64,000 nt of DNA from Sistotremastrum niveocremeum HHB9708 (GCA_001630475.1 KV419420.1:62001-126000); one strand, 5' to 3'. Counted from the first letter of the stretch, positions 10,022-22,395 are shown. Numbers and translations: made by a program. Notes: a model not told the origin generated them from the letters alone.

Positions 10022-13000
10022 CTACGCATCGGACGCTTCCGCCATCTCAATATCTTGCTCGGTGTCGTCACTGTGTTCCTCAATATCATCGTCTCCGCTC
10101 AAACCTACCCCGTCACGTTCGGTAGGATCATGAAGGTCCTGTAACGATAATCAGGACTCATCTGCAACACTATTATCAACACACTACCTTGCTAACTGGA
10201 AGAGCTAGGATATGCTTTTCAGAGATTGACCGGATGATGTTGCTGACGACGACCAAATGACACTTGACGGCCTGGGGGGTAATGACAAAGGGTGCGCTCA
10301 ACCTATCTTCGTATATCCGTCCCATTCCCAGAAAGGTGCGATAGTAGTCAAACTGAGCAGCCACTGCCGGTAAAGGAAGGAAACTTCTAACCAGAAGATA
10401 AGTCGTTCGGGATTTCGACTGTAATCCACAGTGATCAAAAATGGACTCAATCCTGGCTGCACGATGTTCGGTGGCTTTCCGATCGAGGTAAATATAGCTG
10501 TCTGATAAGGACGCAGTGAACGTCTTGTATTCGATACCACCGATCCTCACGGATGATTTTTGACGTCCCCGGGAATGAAGAACGCTCGTAGGTTGTTGCA
10601 GGTGCCGGGCAAGAGGTTGGAGAATCTCGAGGGGAAGATCTTGATCTGAACCGGGTGCTGAGGTAATCTCGAGGTCGTCAGATGATAACATATCCCCGAA
10701 CAGGGTACCGGTTTTTGTCGATCCGACGTGCGAAAGGAAAGCGGGTAGAATGGGCGCCAATGACTGTGAGAGGTTACTAACACCTTTCGCACAGGCTCGG
10801 AGCTGTTGTGCCATGCAAAATTTCTCAAACATAGTCTCTTCGAGTTGGCCTAAGGATGAATTAGTGGAATGCAGCCTGAGTATATATGTCCGACTTGCCG
10901 AATTTGCCATTCGTTTGGATCTGTTGAAGAACGTAATTACCTCTCTCAAAAGCGAAGCATCGCCAGGCATGCGAAGGGCCAAATTGTTCGAAAAAGAAAG
11001 GCAAATGTAAGCAGAGGTGATGGTACGGAGTGAGGGAGAATTCGGGGAATAAGTCTCGCAGACCGACAAGGTATCGATGAAAATATTTTCGGAACTCTTC
11101 CGCGAGTTGAGTGGTCATGGTTCGAGAGTGGACGATGCGTGTAGCGTAGACCAGATCGAGAAAATTATCGAGTAGGCGGTGAGCAAGACTGGTTTTGGCT
11201 TGCGGAGCCCACAGTCGAATGAGCGTGATCGGCAAATGGATAGTGCAAGTGACACGCCATTGATCAGCACTCAGCTTTCCGACCTTCGTACTTCCTACGC
11301 GTGAAGGAGCCCGGGTGATCCAGGACGGAAGGGACGTTTTGGCCATATCAGTCCACAAAGCTGCCAGTGTTTGGCTGCCTAGAATGCCTTTAACGCCCTT
11401 TGGAGTGACGTCATCGCTGACGTCACTATCTCCTGAGTGATCGCTCGCTGCACGATGGATGCCTGCATGAAAATCAAAATCTGACAGATCTGAGTCGGAT
11501 TCTTCAGCCGGAGGGAGTAAATAATCGATAATAGCATTGAGATCCATGTGGTCCACCTCGTTGGACTCCGAAGCCGAGGTCTGTTGCCTGTGAAGTTTTG
11601 CGAAAGTGACGAGGGCTTCGACTCGTATTTGCCTTAACGCAGAGCTATTTCGCTGATCAATAGCTCCTTGTATAGCATGTATTTCTTCCACGCCAACAGG
11701 AGTGGGTGGAATGATGACGGAGGGGGGATTCTCAGCTGGGAACTGAACTCGTTTGCCGTCTTCGGTAAACCAACCATTAGACACACGCTGATATACTGTG
11801 AGACAAGGTTTCTCGACTCGGTATAATGATCGGCGCTTACGAATTTAGCAAGAGCCTCCAGGAAATTGTCTTTGAGTGGCTTCTCTGGAACAGATACACC
11901 CAAAATCTTGCACAACTCACGTAGGATAGGCAGACGAACGCTCTTGAGGCGAGAATTGGACCAGATATGGATGTTTTCGTGAACTTCTTTCAAGTCGGCG
12001 CGGTCTTTGGGGCTGAGCTCATTGTTATCCTTTTCGTCGGTCACAGATATGTCGGTGAGATGGGCCCCCATCTTCCAAATTTCAGCGCAGTGCCGTTTGA
12101 GTGATCGAAGTAGGATGCCGTGCATCGTATCGATCACAACAAAGTCGGAGGGCCTCCAGTACGGGAGGCGCAGGAGTTCGGAATAACGAACTCCATGCTT
12201 CCGCACTTTCTTTTCTTGCTGATGGGGATTAGGCGCCGATTTCCATTCTTGGGCATGCTGTCGGTGAGCTTTGACATCCCGCGAGGGCCATTTGGATGGG
12301 TCAAGCTCGTTGATTTTCTTCTTTGATAATCCGCAGCGAGTGCAGAAGTTTGTAGATGAATGAGAGGAAAACCCAGCAACCTTACGCGCTTCGGGCAAGT
12401 CACAGATCAAGGGCACGAGGGCTGCTCGGATCAAACGACCAAGAGGGTATTTAGATGTTTCGGAGTACCAAACTCCTTGATGCCAATACTGAAGCAAGTC
12501 ATCAACCAATGGAGTGAGAAGATGGTTGATCTGCGTCAAAGATGGCTCTTTTGGTCCGGGTATGACACCAATCAGGATCATGTTGTCGATCAGATAGCGA
12601 GAAGTAGGGGGGAGGTTGAAGCAAACGAGGTAGATAGCGCCAGTAGATTTTTTCTTGCCGGCCTGTTTATTACCAAAGGGGTTGAAACCGTCAATGTTAA
12701 GACCAAACATCAACCGTCCCTCTCCCGGCATCCGTGGACCGGTGATGAAAGGAAGCCCATCCGGCCCCAGGAATTCTCGGAAACACTTCCCATCCCATAC
12801 ATCCTTCATCTCCACCGGAGGATCGTCATTAACAAGAGGACGATCTAGAATGTCTTCCATGCCAGGTTGGCAAAGTAGACGGCCGATCCATCTTCTGAGA
12901 TTTTGATACAGGAAGCGTCTTTTGGGCCTGCGGTAGATACGATTTCCGCGTCGACGCATGGTGTATAACTTGGTGGCGCAATAAGGGCTCGCCTCGGTGA

Positions 13001-13928
13001 GTTTGTAATCACAGGTCTCGCGGGGATCATCTTCAGCATAACATTTGTAGCACTGGGGACAGGATATGTAGGGTGTGGAATGGGGAGTGAGGTTCATGCG
13101 AGTCAGGATAGTTTCCATAGTCACATCCAACGACGAGATGATGTGATGCTTGGCGTTGAAATTGGGTGAATTGTCATCCACGTCGTTCGGCGATGGACGA
13201 TTTACGGTGTGACTGAGATCCCAGGCCATGCCGACGACTCCGCAAAGAAAGCGGAGGATCAGATTACTCCGCTTGAGCGACACTGAGAAGACAATGTGCA
13301 CATAGGTGACGAGGAAATAGCATGCGAACACAATGGGATCGTAAAAATGCGACGGGGACAGAAGCGGCCCTAAATATCAGCTGAGGTTATTGGTTCTATT
13401 GCTATCGAGGTGTGGTGACTTGCCGGTATCAAATATAGGTGCTCCAGGGATGATCGATGCCAACCTCTGCTGAGGATTACGCGAGTCAGAGGCTTGACAG
13501 AGCCATATCCGACGTTTCAAGTCATGCAGCCTCTGTAGGGCATCGAGAATCTCTTGCTTGAACTCTTCTGCATAGGTGCGGACGACTATCATGTGGGAGT
13601 CGGATAGAAAGGGTGTTGTGCCGTTGAGAAAATCAACCAGTGTTGCTTCGTAGATGACGGTAGCAGAGTTCAGACGGTCCTGTGGCCCTACCCGAAGAGC
13701 AAAGGGCCCTTCATTGCAGCCCATTTCGATATTCCATTCGGAATAATTGGCTGCGATAAGATCGGCGTCCTCAGATGAGGTAGGATGGTTGACGAACGTC
13801 AGATACAAGGGATCTTGGAAACTCTGCATCTCCGATGTAAATTCTTTTCGGCTCTCAATGAGGCGTGTCAGATCTTCCCCCAAGTCTAAATCGACCATGC
13901 CGTCAACTATTCGTCGAATGTTCGACAT
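10022..13928 (-). CDS. CACTA (EnSpm/Tnp2-like) transposase, apparently uninterrupted
   Basis: Five exons join in phase: 13928-13424, 13369-11841, 11787-10899, 10849-10188 and 10138-10022. They give 1233 aa. The Tnp2 core is clear: MFGLNIDGFNPFGN, DNMILIGVIPGPKEPS, YPLGRLIRAALVPLICDLP, then SHSSTNFCTRCGL and FVVIDTMHGILL. A SAP-like stretch (LPILRELCKILGV) follows, then the C-terminal part with ADQWRVTC, HHLCLHLPFFFEQFGP and AWRCFAFERGN. The protein ends in an acidic tail. Two of the four introns use GC donors (13423 and 10898, both GCAAGT) and end in TAG, and phase requires both. The usual N-terminal cysteine cluster of the family is not visible, so an upstream exon may be missing. I see no stop or frame break, so the copy may be active or recently active. 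Confidence 0.9.
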
Positions 13929-14110
13929 AGTTGCAAGGTGAGTCCAAATATCGACCGCTTGCTCTGAGTGACGAGAAGGTAACAGAGGACGATGGCGGAA
14001 CTACGCAATGGAGCACGATACCGCGCTTGGACACATATGATATTGGTCATCCACGGGAAGACAGAAACTAGCTAGCTAGTTTATCCTAGATACTGCATAC
14101 TAATATTTTG
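13929..14110. other. Flank between the CACTA gene and the next minus gene
   Basis: It contains AACTAGCTAGCTAGTTT near 14067-14083, a short palindromic run. No convincing right terminus of the CACTA element was found. Confidence 0.35.
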
Positions 14111-15200
14111 TCAATAGGACAAATTTCGATGTCTCGATGCACGTTTCTGGGCACTAATCAATCTGTCTTTCACATCAAAGAGATAGTCGAGCGTCTCCGC
14201 ACGCGTCGGCAGCCTCTCGAAGCCCGTGATGGGGCGATGGGGATCAATGGAGCGTGAGCGCCGTTTCCAATCCTGGATGATCAACGCAATGCCGCCAAAG
14301 TCGTCAATGGCCTGGGAAACCAGCAGGCGTAAATCATGCAAATGTGGATGTCTGTGCCGGAACTTCGCCGCAACTTCCGGAGTGAGGCTCTTCAACAAGA
14401 AGTCCCACATGGTTTCGCTCAGCGCTTCCGCTTGGAAAGGGGAAGGAGGGGAGAGTTGAATTAGAGAGGATGAGTTACGAAGATGTTGAAGCTGAAGTTG
14501 GAGTTGAGTGGCATGTTCTTCTAAAGCGCGAGCTCCGGTGAGTGCAGCGTCCTGGACTCGATGAAAGGTTGAGAGCTCGTCCGGATTACCGGTTCGACAA
14601 AGCGGGAGGCGAAGAAGAGTGGGCAAGTGAGTGCAAGCAGATATCCAGAGACGCTGTCTAAGCGTAGAGGAAGCTCTGAGCGAGCGGATAGCATGATTGT
14701 TGGCATAGATGGACCTGAATCAGTCGGATCTCAATTGAGGACTTGAGTATCTGTATGACACATAGACGGACCTATCGATAGCACTTCCCACTCTTGATTG
14801 ATAGCGCTGGTACTCTCGAATCACCTCTTTGGCTTCGGAACTAACATCGCGAAGTAGCCCTATAGTCTTCACGTCGACGGATGCTGCTGCGCCCTGGAGT
14901 TCAAGAAGATCGCTAAGCGCAAACCCCGCTTGCAGCATGTTGGAGGTAAACCAAGGGGTGGCGGCGGAGCGTTCCAACAGAGCACCGTAAGACCATACCT
15001 GAACCAGCAGCAGTTGCCACGCAGCGTGCATGGATATTTCAGGTGTATTTCTCATCAGGTCGAAGGTGTTCACGAGCACTGCGGACGTGTTGATGATGCA
15101 AGCGAACAGGGCCATCACCGACATCCTGAGCGTTCTACTGAGTATATTGCAAGATGAAGATCAAGAGTGCTCACCACTGGACGTGTACTAGAATACGCAT
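14111..15200 (-). CDS. Membrane/helical protein, paralogue of the 15531-16659 gene
   Basis: The exons are 15200-15175, 14 aa-scale leader spliced to 15125-14772, then 14714-14111. All are in phase and give 327 aa. The N-terminus is hydrophobic (WMSVMALFACIINTSAVLV), suggesting a signal anchor at residues about 8-30. The rest is predicted helical with heptad-like Leu and Ala. The segment ALSETMWDFLLKSLTPEVAA matches LEEVLGSLWGYLLPFLPNVV in the next gene downstream, and RVGSAIDRSIYANNHAIRSL matches LNSALERTLLATDYAFRAL, so the two are paralogues. No known domain was recognised. They sit in the same orientation beside a SUN-domain gene, which suggests a shared nuclear-envelope or ER setting, but that is inference. 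Confidence 0.68.
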
Positions 15201-15530
15201 GGTGATAGGAAATTGATGAGATGTTCTGGGCGATGAGAATGGAATTGATATGGACGGTGGTCTGCAACCGTGATAGGGTAAGTTACGTAAGGGTCGGAGT
15301 TGGTCTGATATCACGTGAATGCCAGGGTTCGTTCCTGGCGCTCCGGTCGGCGGCGATCTACGATCGAGTCTTCCCAAAATAGCATAAACCCTGTTCCTGT
15401 ACGCTACTTCCGATCCTCCCGCAGAGCATACTCTGAGCGAAAGACTCGCTAATCAATGCATGAGATAGACTGTAGACTCGCTAGTCAATACATGAGATAT
15501 ACTGTAGGCTGCAGTGTAAGATCGGACATA

Positions 15531-16659
15531 TCAGGAGCCTATCAAAGGAGGCGACGGCTTCTCAGAATCTCGAAGCCGATCCAAACCCTTGGTCACACTC
15601 ATCAGTGCGATGTGCCGTGGAAGATCATCCGAGATCAAAGCACGGGCACTGGAACGACGAATGGACTCTACTTCATAAGTCATTCCCTCCAACTCCTCCT
15701 CCGCCATGATAACAAATCGATGAGCGCGTTCACGATACACCATCACTTGCCGAAGCACCCCCGCTTGGCGACGTAGATCGGAGGCAACGACATTCGGGAG
15801 GAAAGGAAGAAGATATCCCCATAGACTACCTAGAACCTCTTCTAGAGATTGCGCGTTGGCTATGATATCCATAGAAACGAAAGTCTGGATGATACTAAGA
15901 TCGCCTCGAAGATCTTCCATTGCTTGACCGGCAGCTGTGGCTTGACCAAGTAAGGTCTTGAGCTCTCCTTCGAAAACAGCGACGGCGGTCTCTATTTTTG
16001 GCAATGGATCCGGGGGACATCCCCAGGTTGAGCCGGCATCAGCAATGCGAGAGACCTCGCAGACCACCCTTCGTGGATCGAGTGGGTGTCTCTCGCTTTC
16101 AGCCAATGCTCGGAAGGCATAATCTGTGGCGAGTAAAGTCCTGAAATCGGATGAAGTGACGTGAGTTATACGTTTAGTCATATTATAGTCGTAAATTAGC
16201 TCACCTCTCCAAAGCAGAATTCAGACCAGCCTTCAACCTCAACACTCTCTTCGACGCAGATTGTGCGTCTTCATTAAACTTTTCCAGAGCTTCGATGATC
16301 TCCCCAGCATGAGGTAGTGCTGTGGCCGAGCGGACCATCACAATGAGATCATCGATCTTAACCCGAGCCTCGATAAGATCCAAGATGACCGTATTCGACT
16401 CATGGGAGTGTTGCGTTAGGAAGCTGAAGCCTTTCGTCTGAGTACGGAGTAGGGCAGGGAGGATGTCGTGGAGGTCATTATAAGACGAAGGATTGGTGGC
16501 GGTGCATATGTATCGGTTGCGCCATCCCGAAAGATAGCAGAGCGGTTGGATGACTGCTGATATTTTGACGGTCGCAACGTTCAAGCCCCAAGAGATGATG
16601 TATAGCGGGAGTATTATACGGCTCAGGAGAAATGTACAGGTCCTCCACAGTGAAGGCAT
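15531..16659 (-). CDS. Membrane/helical protein, paralogue of the 14111-15200 gene
   Basis: Two exons, 16659-16205 and 16140-15531, join in phase (AG|G) to give 354 aa. Residues 8-28 are hydrophobic (TFLLSRIILPLYIISWGL), and a second weaker hydrophobic patch follows at about 30-45. The remainder is long helix-forming sequence with coiled-coil character (LEKFNEDAQSASKRVLRLK, then VFEGELKTLLGQATAAGQA). The C-terminal third shares the LW-x-x-LLP-x-L-x-x-x-VA block with the neighbouring gene. The function is unknown. A single N-terminal anchor plus a long coiled coil is the architecture expected of a lumenal or cytoplasmic tether, but I cannot place it in a named family. Confidence 0.68.
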
Positions 16660-16850
16660 TCAGCACTCAAAGTGAACCGCTGGTCGGTAGTGGTTCTGGT
16701 AGTGGTTCTTCTGTAGAAAGTACAAGGCGGGTACGCAGGCAGGCTGCATCCTTTGTTTGTGCCTGGCCCGCACCCCGGATATCCTGGTCGGCTATTTCTT
16801 CGATTTAGATTATCTCAAGGCCTATAGGAATCGCTGGTATGACATATATT

Positions 16851-17871
16851 TTATACCGGATGGCCATGAATTCGTACTCGATAGAGGCAGGTATGTTGGA
16901 GAGAGCCCCAGTTTGAACTAATATCTAGTATGGCTGCATGATAGGCTGGGGAATGGGCCGTAACAGAGCTTGGAACGGGGAAGGTTTGAATGTGCGATGC
17001 AAGTGTCACATCATACTCAGCGGTAACCAAGAGAATGAAAAATCCACCATCCGGAACGATGATCCAATCGCCAAGAATGTCTCCCTCTCTCAACACCTGC
17101 AGATCGCCACCGGAAGACGGTGCTTTGTCTGAATATCCCCAAAGCGAAAAGTGACGAGGAGCGGTAGTGATATCGGGAGCGAGAACCTTAGGTACGTGGT
17201 CGATCGTAGCGTGGGTGATGTTGATGGGTTCAGGCAAAGCGATACCCAATTGACCTGATGCTCCGCTGAGCGGCCAGCAATGTCCGACTTGGAGATTGGC
17301 ATCAAGTGCTTCGTGTGGACCATACGACACGGAGTCTCCAGTAGCGCCGTACGGTTTGAAGGTCTGTGACGTCCATGAGGGTATGAAGTTGGCTCCCCCA
17401 TCATAAAGGGCGAAATCTCTTAGTCCGACATAGTCTGCGGAACGTCGTAACCAGTGGGATTCCGCTATCCTTGTCACTTCCTCTTCGAACGTGAGCTGCA
17501 ATCGATCCATCTAATTATCAAGTCTGAGGATCAATCATTGAACAGCAGATGGATTGAGTATTACCCTAATTGTGATGTCGTTAATGCGTGAACTCCAAAG
17601 GTGGAGGCGATGTTCGAGCTGACGAACATGGGCGGAAATGTTCTGCTTAGTATCATCAGTAAGGTGTGCGATGCATTAGCATAAAAGAACTCACTATCAA
17701 GAATGCAATAATTGCAGTGAGCAAGGCCATCAGAATGAATCGGGCCGACCAGTTGGAGGATACGGGAATCGGAGCGGGGGATTTTGGGGTGGGCGTTTCG
17801 GTGCCGTCAGGAGGTCCATTGGGCCATCGAAATCGATCTGAGGAGAAACGAGGCGGTTTGTGACCGGCCAT
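16851..17871 (-). CDS. SUN-domain protein (Sad1/UNC-84-like)
   Basis: Exons 17871-17695, 17645-17565 and 17510-16851 are in phase and give about 305 aa. The middle acceptor is ambiguous by one codon. The N-terminal 45 residues are Pro/Ser-rich. A transmembrane segment follows (ARFILMALLTAIIAFLIV), then a short coiled coil (HVRQLEHRLHLW), then a complete SUN domain: DFALYDGGANFI, HCWPLSGASGQLGI, ATIDHVPKVLAPD, APRHFSLWGYSD and WGSLQHTCLYRVRIHG. In animals and yeasts SUN proteins span the inner nuclear membrane and bind KASH peptides in the perinuclear space, linking nucleus and cytoskeleton. The short coiled coil implies a small member, perhaps of the ER-located fungal type. All core SUN motifs are present, so the gene looks functional. 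Confidence 0.88.
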
Positions 17872-18384
17872 GTTTCAGTGGTCGTAGCTGTCGGTCTCAG
17901 TGGTCGTAGCTGTCGTCTCGATCGTCTGTGTTCTGCTGTGGGTCCAGCGCTATGGGGAAGCTGAGTTTGAATTTTTTGGGGCTGAGGGTTGGGTGGCGGT
18001 ATCAAATGGTACGGCATGGATCGCAACCCCACTATCGGACCACGAGGTGCGGCATCAATCTTCCATGAGTTACGGAAGTGATCGGATATCTGGATGCTTC
18101 CCTTTAGGCCATGAGGCTTGACAAAAAAAGGCACGAGTTTGCTAACGCGGAACCCAATTGATACCGTACGTCGGCTCCAATCGACAATCATAGCGTTTTC
18201 CCGGTAGCGTCAGAAGACTAGCCTCGGTCGGCGGAGAACGCCTCATGGTATTGGATAGTAAGAGTATAAGGGCGATCCCAAAGATAGAATCGGCGGAAAT
18301 AGATTTAGGATAGAAATTTCGCGGAATAGGCTATTTGATGCAGAGAGACTTGTTATACTTGGCAGGAACCACGGAACGTATAGG
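17872..18384. other. Intergenic: SUN gene upstream region
   Basis: A direct repeat at 17875-17915 lies next to the SUN start codon. The open frame on the minus strand through 17730-18191 is an upstream extension of SUN exon 1 in another frame and has no family support. Confidence 0.45.
17875..17915. repeat. Two direct 19-bp repeats in the SUN leader
   Basis: TCAGTGGTCGTAGCTGTCG occurs at 17875-17893 and again at 17897-17915, a few bases upstream of ATG 17871. It could be a 5'-UTR or promoter duplication. Confidence 0.8.
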
Positions 18385-20098
18385 CTACAGCCTGAAGAGA
18401 TCCGTAATCCATCGGAGACCCTCATCCAAACTTTTAAGTGCCGATAGCTGAAAGACGAACTTGAGGACCGTGTGGAAGTCCCAGAGGTTGACCACCGAGG
18501 CAAGGCTAAAGCCAAGTAGGAACGTGACGGTGAGATATACGAATCCTGAGATGCCTGAGGATATAATATGTCAGCTCCAAGCTACCGAACCATGACCGGA
18601 CACCGACCAGGTGAATCAACCCCTTGTTTCGTCGGCAACGTGACGCGCAACACGTCCGATTTAACATCATCGGCTGGTGCTACGAAAACGGAATAAGGCG
18701 CCGCTGTATCTACAGGCGGCGAGAACCTACGCGAGCTTCCCAATTCAGAAGAAGGTGTCGTCTTCCAAAGATAGATTTCTCCATGACCTTCGATGTTTGC
18801 GGTGCCTGAAGCTATCCAGAAAGTGTCCGTCGTCGCCTGATAGTAGTCCTATTCGCTTGATCAGCGGAGATACGCATGCTGCTGAGTGATACATACGGCG
18901 AAAGTGCGCACGAATCCTGCGTAGAGCTAAATTACGATGCATGGGTCCTGACGATAGCGGAGGTACGCACCGGCATGTTTGAGCTTTCGAAAACAGTCTC
19001 CGTCAAAGCGATCCCACAGATTGAGGTTTCCTTGGCCGTCAGCTCCTACAACAGCTTGTCCGTTGTGAACGAAGCTCGACCGAAGGGCTAGACCTATTGC
19101 TGGATTATCCGGAAGGAAGCGATGCATCTCCACGCTACTAGAATAATCGTAGAGGTTAAATCCACCCTCGATGTCCGTTGTGATGAAGGATTGATAGTCA
19201 GGAGAGATGGAAAAGGACATGCTAGGGTATTTGAGAGTCAAACAACAAGCGGGATGAAAAAACAAAATAAAAACTACATTACTGGCGATGGCGCGTTCCA
19301 CACTCTGATAACTGACGAGGATAGCCCATCGTTAGATTCGACAAGAGACCGCAGACTTTCGGGGCCTAAGGTCAGATGTTATATGTCATGGGCTGGAACG
19401 TACGCTATACCGTGATGCATGTACGCAATAAACAATTCCTTTTGAACGGTAGAAGACGATGATCCAGGAGACCAGTGTATGGCGGTGACGACCACTGGTT
19501 TACCATCCGACCTACGGTCAGTCGGAGGTTTGGGAAGTTTGAGGGCAGGAATAGCATGCCATAGCATGGAATCTAGTTCTGAAATCGCGTAGGTAATAGA
19601 TCCCATGGTCACAACCACATATCTTACCTTTCTCGCCCCGCCAAACAAAAACAGACTCATCCCCTGCAGTTGCGAGCATGGTTTGGTCCTCCGTGATAGA
19701 AATGAATTCTAACGGCCATCGGTTGGTATCGGTCTCGTAGCCTTTGATTTGAAGGGTATCCTGTGAACCGAGTCAGAGATGGAAATCGAAGAGTCTCCAT
19801 ACACGGGGAATATAACCTTCTTCTCTAGTATAGATAGTAATGTGCCGTCAGCTAAGCCTCCTAGGAGTTGACCCTGTCCGATCCATTGTACGGAGAGCAC
19901 GGCGCATTTGGCAGAGATACGATGCAAAAGACGACAATTGGGTAAGGACCATATACAGAGGAACCCGTCTCTTCCTGCACTCCCGAGCCTGCTGCCGTCT
20001 CGACTAAATTGTAAGGCGTTGATAGAGTCGGTATGCTGGCTGGGAAGCGTCCCAAATGACTCGTAGACTAATTTAGGCTGCAATTTATATGTACTCAT
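18385..20098 (-). CDS. WD40-repeat protein with C-terminal membrane segment
   Basis: Minus-strand exons begin 20098-19805, 19760-19628 and 19578-19411, all in phase. WD40 blades are visible: SINALQFSRDGSRLGSAGRD ending in CIW, LEFISITEDQTMLATAGDES ending in FVW, and KPVVVTAIHWSPG. Further exons give MSFSISPDYQSFITTDIEGG, VVGADGQGNLNLWDRFDGD and FWIASGTANIEGHGEIYLWK. The final exon is membrane-like (GFVYLTVTFLLGFSLASVVN) and ends at 18385. The protein is a beta-propeller tethered by a C-terminal transmembrane segment, the same plan as the genes at 28793, 30845 and 44779. The function of the family is unknown. One junction, near 19225-19410, could not be joined unambiguously, so either an exon is mis-modelled or the gene is damaged there. 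Confidence 0.72.
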
Positions 20099-20419
20099 CG
20101 CAGAGAGAAAGAGAGCTGTCAGATAATGACGTGCCTGACCCGATCGCTGGATAAGTCCCTTGTTATCACTTATGTCAGGAAAGGGGATTGTGACAGTCAC
20201 GCTGGTCACAAGCGCTCTACCAGTAATCCATTCGGATGCTTTCCATCATATACTATACTGCAAATCTATCGAAGATCAAGGACAGACTAACGAGGGAGAC
20301 GGAGAGTGAGTCTCATCCAGACTTTAATCAGAATATATTAGATAGACTACTGTGCTGCAACCGCTGCAGTACGCCTCCGCGTTCGTGCGATCTACTGCGC
20401 CGCCGTCTCTTTCTTTTTC
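20099..20419. other. Short intergenic stretch
   Basis: This lies between the WD40 gene start and the end of the FKBP-like gene. Nothing is recognised beyond the promoter and 3' flank. Confidence 0.35.
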
Positions 20420-21943
20420 TCAAAGCCGTCCAACCGGTCTGCGATCTCTCTCAGGGACACACCTAAAGATCATCAGTTTAGGAAGCCAGATTATGAGCGG
20501 AACAACCACACGATATATGACAGGAGTCTGAGCTGGAGTCAAAGCGAAGGCCGCAGGCATGAAGACTTCCACTTGTTCCTTCAGAGCCATGCGCGGCACC
20601 AACAGCTGAAGACCTGATTCAACATGGTTCAACATGGTAAGTAACGAGAAATGGAGACATTCCCCGGACAACATACCCCTCACGTTCTTCTGTTTAACCG
20701 TTGTAGTTTGACCAAGTTCGAATTTTATCGAGTGATACTTGGTATCGGCATCTGGTTCTCTGCCTAGATCAAGATCATACGCGAGACGAACCCACTGATT
20801 TTGCTTGGGTTTTTTCCCTTCGCCGGTCTTGGTGATGCGATATCGGATGCCTGAGTTACGTCATTTGCTAACGGAAAAACGCAGCCAAAAGAGCACCACA
20901 CCTTGTTCTAAGAAGATGGGAAACAGATCTTGAGAGGACGTTGATCGGTTACTGAATTGGGAGGTCGAGGTCACAGCTTGTGGAGGTGTACCGGGCGCGG
21001 ACGGAGGCAGGGGAATCTGAGCCGATGGAAGGGCAGAGTGATCTCTGTCTTGCGCATTAAGTGGCAAGGGAACTGGTGCTGGAAGCGGTGGATCTACAAG
21101 GGCTGAGGTTGTGATGTTCGGCTGGATGATTGGAGGAAGTTTTGGCGGAATCGTTGACGGATCTTGAGGGGTTGGCGATGGGTTTTGAGACTGTTTTGGA
21201 CCTTCGTTGTGTTTTACACGTGTGCGCTTGACATCTTCATTTTGCTCACTCGGTTCCGCTTTGCGTTTGACCGCCGTTGCTGTACCATCGATCGATCGAA
21301 ACTCCCTGAGTCATACCAGTATTAAATGAGTAGTATGATATATGGCTGCACACAACGCACTGGGGGATGCTTATCATAGAGCCCTGCCTTTCAGCTTCAG
21401 TCCTCCAAGCTTTCCAATGCTTCTCTTCGGCATTCCAGTCCCGGAAAGTTCCCATAATCGAAATTCGACTACGTTGCATGATTAATCCGGGAAGTCAAGA
21501 GAGCCAGTGGAAGAACTCAGTTCACCCTTTTCCCTCTACAAACAGTCTCACGCGTGAGCCCGGAAAAGATAAGTCGGTCTTTAAGCGACAGGGAGACTGG
21601 TCAGACGACGTTAGGTTGCGAGACGTCGACATCAGGGCCAACCTACACCGGCTTCCTTGAAAGTCACAAGCGTGCACGTTATGCGGTTTAATGGCGATAG
21701 AATCTCGAGAAGTAACGACGTCGGGGTGAGGTCCTCGGTCCCAGCCTCCAAATTCGCGGTGTCGATACGGAAAACATGGCCCTCATCGCTGGGAGAGCGA
21801 AAAATGAACGGACCTGAGGTAGAGGATAAGATTTGAGCGCTGAAGTAGTCAGTACAATACATTCGGAGGAACAGAAGGGCTCTCACATCGTCAAGATTGG
21901 CATCGTCAGACTCTGAGCTCACTTCCGAGGAAGGGGAGAACAA
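20420..21943 (-). CDS. FKBP-like protein, possibly nucleolar, active site eroded
   Basis: Minus-strand pieces read from about 21943: an acidic SESDDANLDD, a beta-rich block (GHVFRIDTANLEAGTEDL), GTFRDWNAEEKHWKAW, then a linker with KRKAEPSEQ and a long Pro/Ser/Thr segment. The last two exons look like an FKBP domain: GIRYRITKTGEGKKPKQNQW, VRLAYDLDLG, KFELGQTTTVKQKNVRG (intron), then GLQLLVPRMALKEQVEVF and PVIYRVVVPLI. FKBPs are peptidyl-prolyl isomerases. In Fpr3/Fpr4-type nucleolar members an acidic N-terminal part precedes the domain. Several residues that line the FKBP pocket, including the Trp at its base and the Ala-Tyr-Gly loop, are absent, so catalysis is doubtful. The 5' end is not resolved and may extend to about 22280. 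Confidence 0.5.
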
Positions 21944-22395
21944 GGATGGCGGCCGTTACCGAAGCAGATATAACGTTCAGCGTGGACATCAGCGGATGCG
22001 GTAGGAACAACGGTTAACGTTTCGGGAACAAGGTTGACCTCAACGTTGTAAGATCTTAGATAACGTCCGGGATGCAGCCTTTGATCGTGAGAGGATCGGA
22101 GCTCGAACCCCGCCGCACCCCCGACCCTGATCGAGCTCTCGTTTCCAACTTGCAGCATGTCCAAGCCTCGGATCCCCAATCAACCCTTTTGACCGACTAC
22201 CATGAGCGATGGCTCTCCAAGGTCTCTCTTTTCTGAGATTGAACACTCTTCCGCATACCCAAGCGATAGTAACGCTCAGGAAATAGCATCCAGCCAGGGA
22301 CTTCGGACGAACGACAGTCAGTCTCACCCAAGACTCCGGGAGATGGCATCCTCTGATCTTGATTAGAAACTCTCGCTCTATACGAAGCCTACGCT

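Noticed and set aside
10895-10912. GCCGAATTTGCC inside the CACTA transposase
   Set aside because: It has an extra base in the core and is coding sequence overlapping an intron donor, so it was not counted with the promoter motif.
9715-14110. Terminal inverted repeats of the CACTA element
   Set aside because: I searched the flanks for CACTA/TAGTG ends and a 3-bp duplication and found no matching pair, so no element boundaries are given.
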